Origin: an uncultured Mycoplasmatota bacterium
GTDB lineage: Bacteria > Bacillota_I > Bacilli_A > RF39 > UBA660
Assembly (NCBI GenBank): GCA_900553835.1
Contig: USFF01000025.1
Coordinates: forward strand, 1-12,282
Direction: 5' to 3'
Length of the DNA: 12,282 bases
The notes below the pieces were generated by a model. It was not told the DNA's origin. It made no database searches and worked only from the letters and a program-made list of their open reading frames with translations. Each line of letters starts with the position of its first letter. Positions within the stretch are counted from its first letter, which is position 1. Position numbers and translations under genes: made by a program. Shown one piece after another: positions 10,658 through 12,282 of the stretch.

Positions 10658-12282
10658 CTAATTTCCACCATTTTTTTTAATGATTTCATCAGCGATTGAT
10701 TTTGGAACTTCTTCGTAATGATCTAGTTCCATTACATAGTTTCCTCTACCTTGAGTAGAACTTCTTAAACTAGTTGCATAACCGAACATTTCTGCTAGTG
10801 GTACCATTGCAGTGAATGCAATAGCATTTCCTCTAGATTCTTGTCCTTGTGGTTTACCACGTCTTGCAGTTAAGTCACCAATTACAGCACCAGTGTATTC
10901 GTCTGGAGCAGTAACTACTACTTTCATTATTGGTTCAAGTAATACTGGTTTACATTTATTTCTCATTTCTTTTACTGCAAGTGAAGCAGCTATCTTAAAT
11001 GCCATTTCTGATGAGTCTACATCGTGGTATGATCCATCAAATAATGTAGCCTTAACATCTACCATTGGGTAACCTGCTAAAATACCAGTTTGCATTGCTT
11101 CCTGAAGTCCTTTATCGATAACTGAAATGTATTCTCTAGGAACTACACCACCAACGATGTTATCAACGAATTCATAACCTTTTTCAGGATTTGGTTCAAA
11201 TCTAACCCAAACATGTCCATATTGTCCACGTCCACCTGATTGTTTAATGTATTTACCTTCACATTCACCCATTTGAGTAAGTGTTTCACGGTAAGCAACT
11301 TGTGGTTTACCAACATTACAATCAACGTTAAATTCTCTTCTCATTCTTTCAACAAGAACGTCTAAGTGAAGTTCACCCATTCCTGAAATAACTGTTTGAC
11401 CAGTTTCATGATCAGTATGATATTTAAATGATGGATCTTCACCAGCAAGTTTAGATAGCGCAGTTGCCATCTTATCTTGATCTGCTTTACTCTTAGGTTC
11501 AATAGCAAGGTCAATAACTGGTTCTGGAATTTCCATACCTTTTAATATAACTGGATTTTTTTCATCACATAGAGTATCTGCAGTAGTAGTATCTTTTAAA
11601 CCTACAGCAGCGGCAATTTCACCTGCATAAACACAATCAATTTCTTTTCTTGTATTTGCATGCATTTGTAAAATACGACCAACTCTTTCTTTTTCACCTT
11701 TTGTTGAATTTAGTACATAACTACCACTTGAAAGTTTACCAGAATAAACTCTAAAGAAAGTTAGTGTTCCAACAAATGGATCTGTCATAACTTTAAATGC
11801 TAAAGCACTGAAAGGTTCTGAATCACTTGGATGACGAGTTTCTTCTTCTCCTTTTAAATTATGCCCTTTAATTGAGGCAATATCTAATGGACTAGGTAAA
11901 TAATCAATAACAGCATCCATTAATGGTTTAATACCTTTATTTCCTAAAGCATCTCCACACATAACTGGGAAGAACTTAGTAGCAAGGCATCCTTTACGAA
12001 TAGCTCTTTTAATCATTTCTTCAGTAACTTCTCCACCTTCAAGGTAAGTTTCCATCATTTCATCATCAAATTCAGCTACTGCATCAATAAGTTCAGCATG
12101 TTTTTCTTCTACTAAATCTTTTAAATCTGCTGGGATTTCAATGTCCTTAGCATTTTCTTCTGGTTTACCATCAAATTCAATTGCTTTTTTAGTAACTAAA
12201 TCGATAACTCCTCTAAAATCATCTTCTGCTCCAATAGGCCATTCAATAGGTTTTGCATTAACTCCTAGACGGTCTTTAATAG
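10658..12282 (-). CDS. fusA: Elongation factor G (5' end beyond the window)
   Basis: EF-G is the GTPase that translocates tRNA and mRNA on the ribosome. The frame stays open to the last base, so the apparent ATG at 12058 is internal. The segment from 12059 to the edge encodes EF-G residues such as KPIEWPIGAEDDFRGVIDLV. About 540 codons of an expected 690 are present, lacking most of the N-terminal G domain. Recognisable parts are domain II (PFSALAFKVMTDPFVGTLTF), domain III (VISGMGELHLDVLVERMRRE), domain IV (GGRGQYGHVWVRFEP, GGVVPREYI) and domain V (TARRGKPQGQES, AEMFGYATSLRSSTQGRG). It precedes tuf, the conserved str operon order. Confidence 0.98.
   Translation of the reverse strand, partial: IKDRLGVNAKPIEWPIGAEDDFRGVIDLVTKKAIEFDGKPEENAKDIEIPADLKDLVEEKHAELIDAVAEFDDEMMETYLEGGEVTEEMIKRAIRKGCLATKFFPVMCGDALGNKGIKPLMDAVIDYLPSPLDIASIKGHNLKGEEETRHPSDSEPFSALAFKVMTDPFVGTLTFFRVYSGKLSSGSYVLNSTKGEKERVGRILQMHANTRKEIDCVYAGEIAAAVGLKDTTTADTLCDEKNPVILKGMEIPEPVIDLAIEPKSKADQDKMATALSKLAGEDPSFKYHTDHETGQTVISGMGELHLDVLVERMRREFNVDCNVGKPQVAYRETLTQMGECEGKYIKQSGGRGQYGHVWVRFEPNPEKGYEFVDNIVGGVVPREYISVIDKGLQEAMQTGILAGYPMVDVKATLFDGSYHDVDSSEMAFKIAASLAVKEMRNKCKPVLLEPIMKVVVTAPDEYTGAVIGDLTARRGKPQGQESRGNAIAFTAMVPLAEMFGYATSLRSSTQGRGNYVMELDHYEEVPKSIADEIIKKNGGN

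Noticed and set aside
9563..11325. Several open frames of 60-159 codons on both strands across tuf and fusA
   Set aside because: They lie entirely within strongly conserved tuf and fusA coding sequence, lack credible ribosome-binding sites and encode low-complexity Ser/Thr-rich products.
1..12282. CRISPR arrays, tRNA or rRNA genes, complete insertion sequences or a phage-defence system
   Set aside because: No spaced direct repeats, tRNA-like cloverleafs, rRNA or transposase genes were seen; the only accessory-type item is the DUF1016 remnant with its leader.

Overview
The window is a very AT-rich stretch of a low-GC Gram-positive (Bacillota) chromosome. It uses the standard bacterial code: tryptophan is TGG, and miaA ends in TGA. 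The organism appears to be an endospore former, or at least carries core sporulation genes, because gpr, spoIIP and a spoIVFA/spoIVFB pair are all present and look intact. The exact lineage cannot be fixed from sequence alone. The EF-Tu style, SepF plus DivIVA, and compact genes would suit an AT-rich Bacilli/Erysipelotrichia-like or clostridial gut lineage, which is inference.

Layout, left to right. Positions 1-411 hold a truncated DUF1016 (YhcG-type nuclease) remnant on the minus strand. Upstream of it, about 310 bases without a conventional gene hold a strong sigma-A promoter and a structured leader RNA ending in a terminator. Next on the minus strand are mscS, divIVA and sepF (division), then spoIVFB and spoIVFA. 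spoIVFB lacks a usual start codon. Its HExxH active site lies upstream of the first ATG, and an ATT start overlapping spoIVFA restores it. A short one-domain YigZ-family gene diverges on the plus strand and meets an unrecognised 111-residue gene head-on.

The middle (4669-7077) is an old Firmicutes neighbourhood: rpsT on the plus strand divergent from gpr-spoIIP and a small membrane protein in the yqxA position. Then a membrane-anchored transglutaminase-like gene (plus) overlaps the 3' end of miaA (minus). Each of these two genes contains the other's intrinsic terminator in its coding sequence. miaA is the last gene of a tightly coupled trio with a 34-residue acidic ORF and a 108-residue protein of unknown function. 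The right end is the tail of the str operon on the minus strand: fusA (5' end outside the window) and tuf, closed by a terminator.

How the genes fit together. SpoIVFA/SpoIVFB would control pro-sigma-K processing. SpoIIP would degrade peptidoglycan during engulfment. GPR would degrade small acid-soluble proteins at germination. SepF and DivIVA belong to the division/polarity machinery. Two sequences resembling sigma-E promoters lie upstream of spoIIP and spoIVFA, which suits mother-cell expression. No exotic defence or mobile system is evident. The most unusual items are the non-ATG spoIVFB start, the leader RNA at 503-628, and the reciprocal embedded terminators at 7943-8030.
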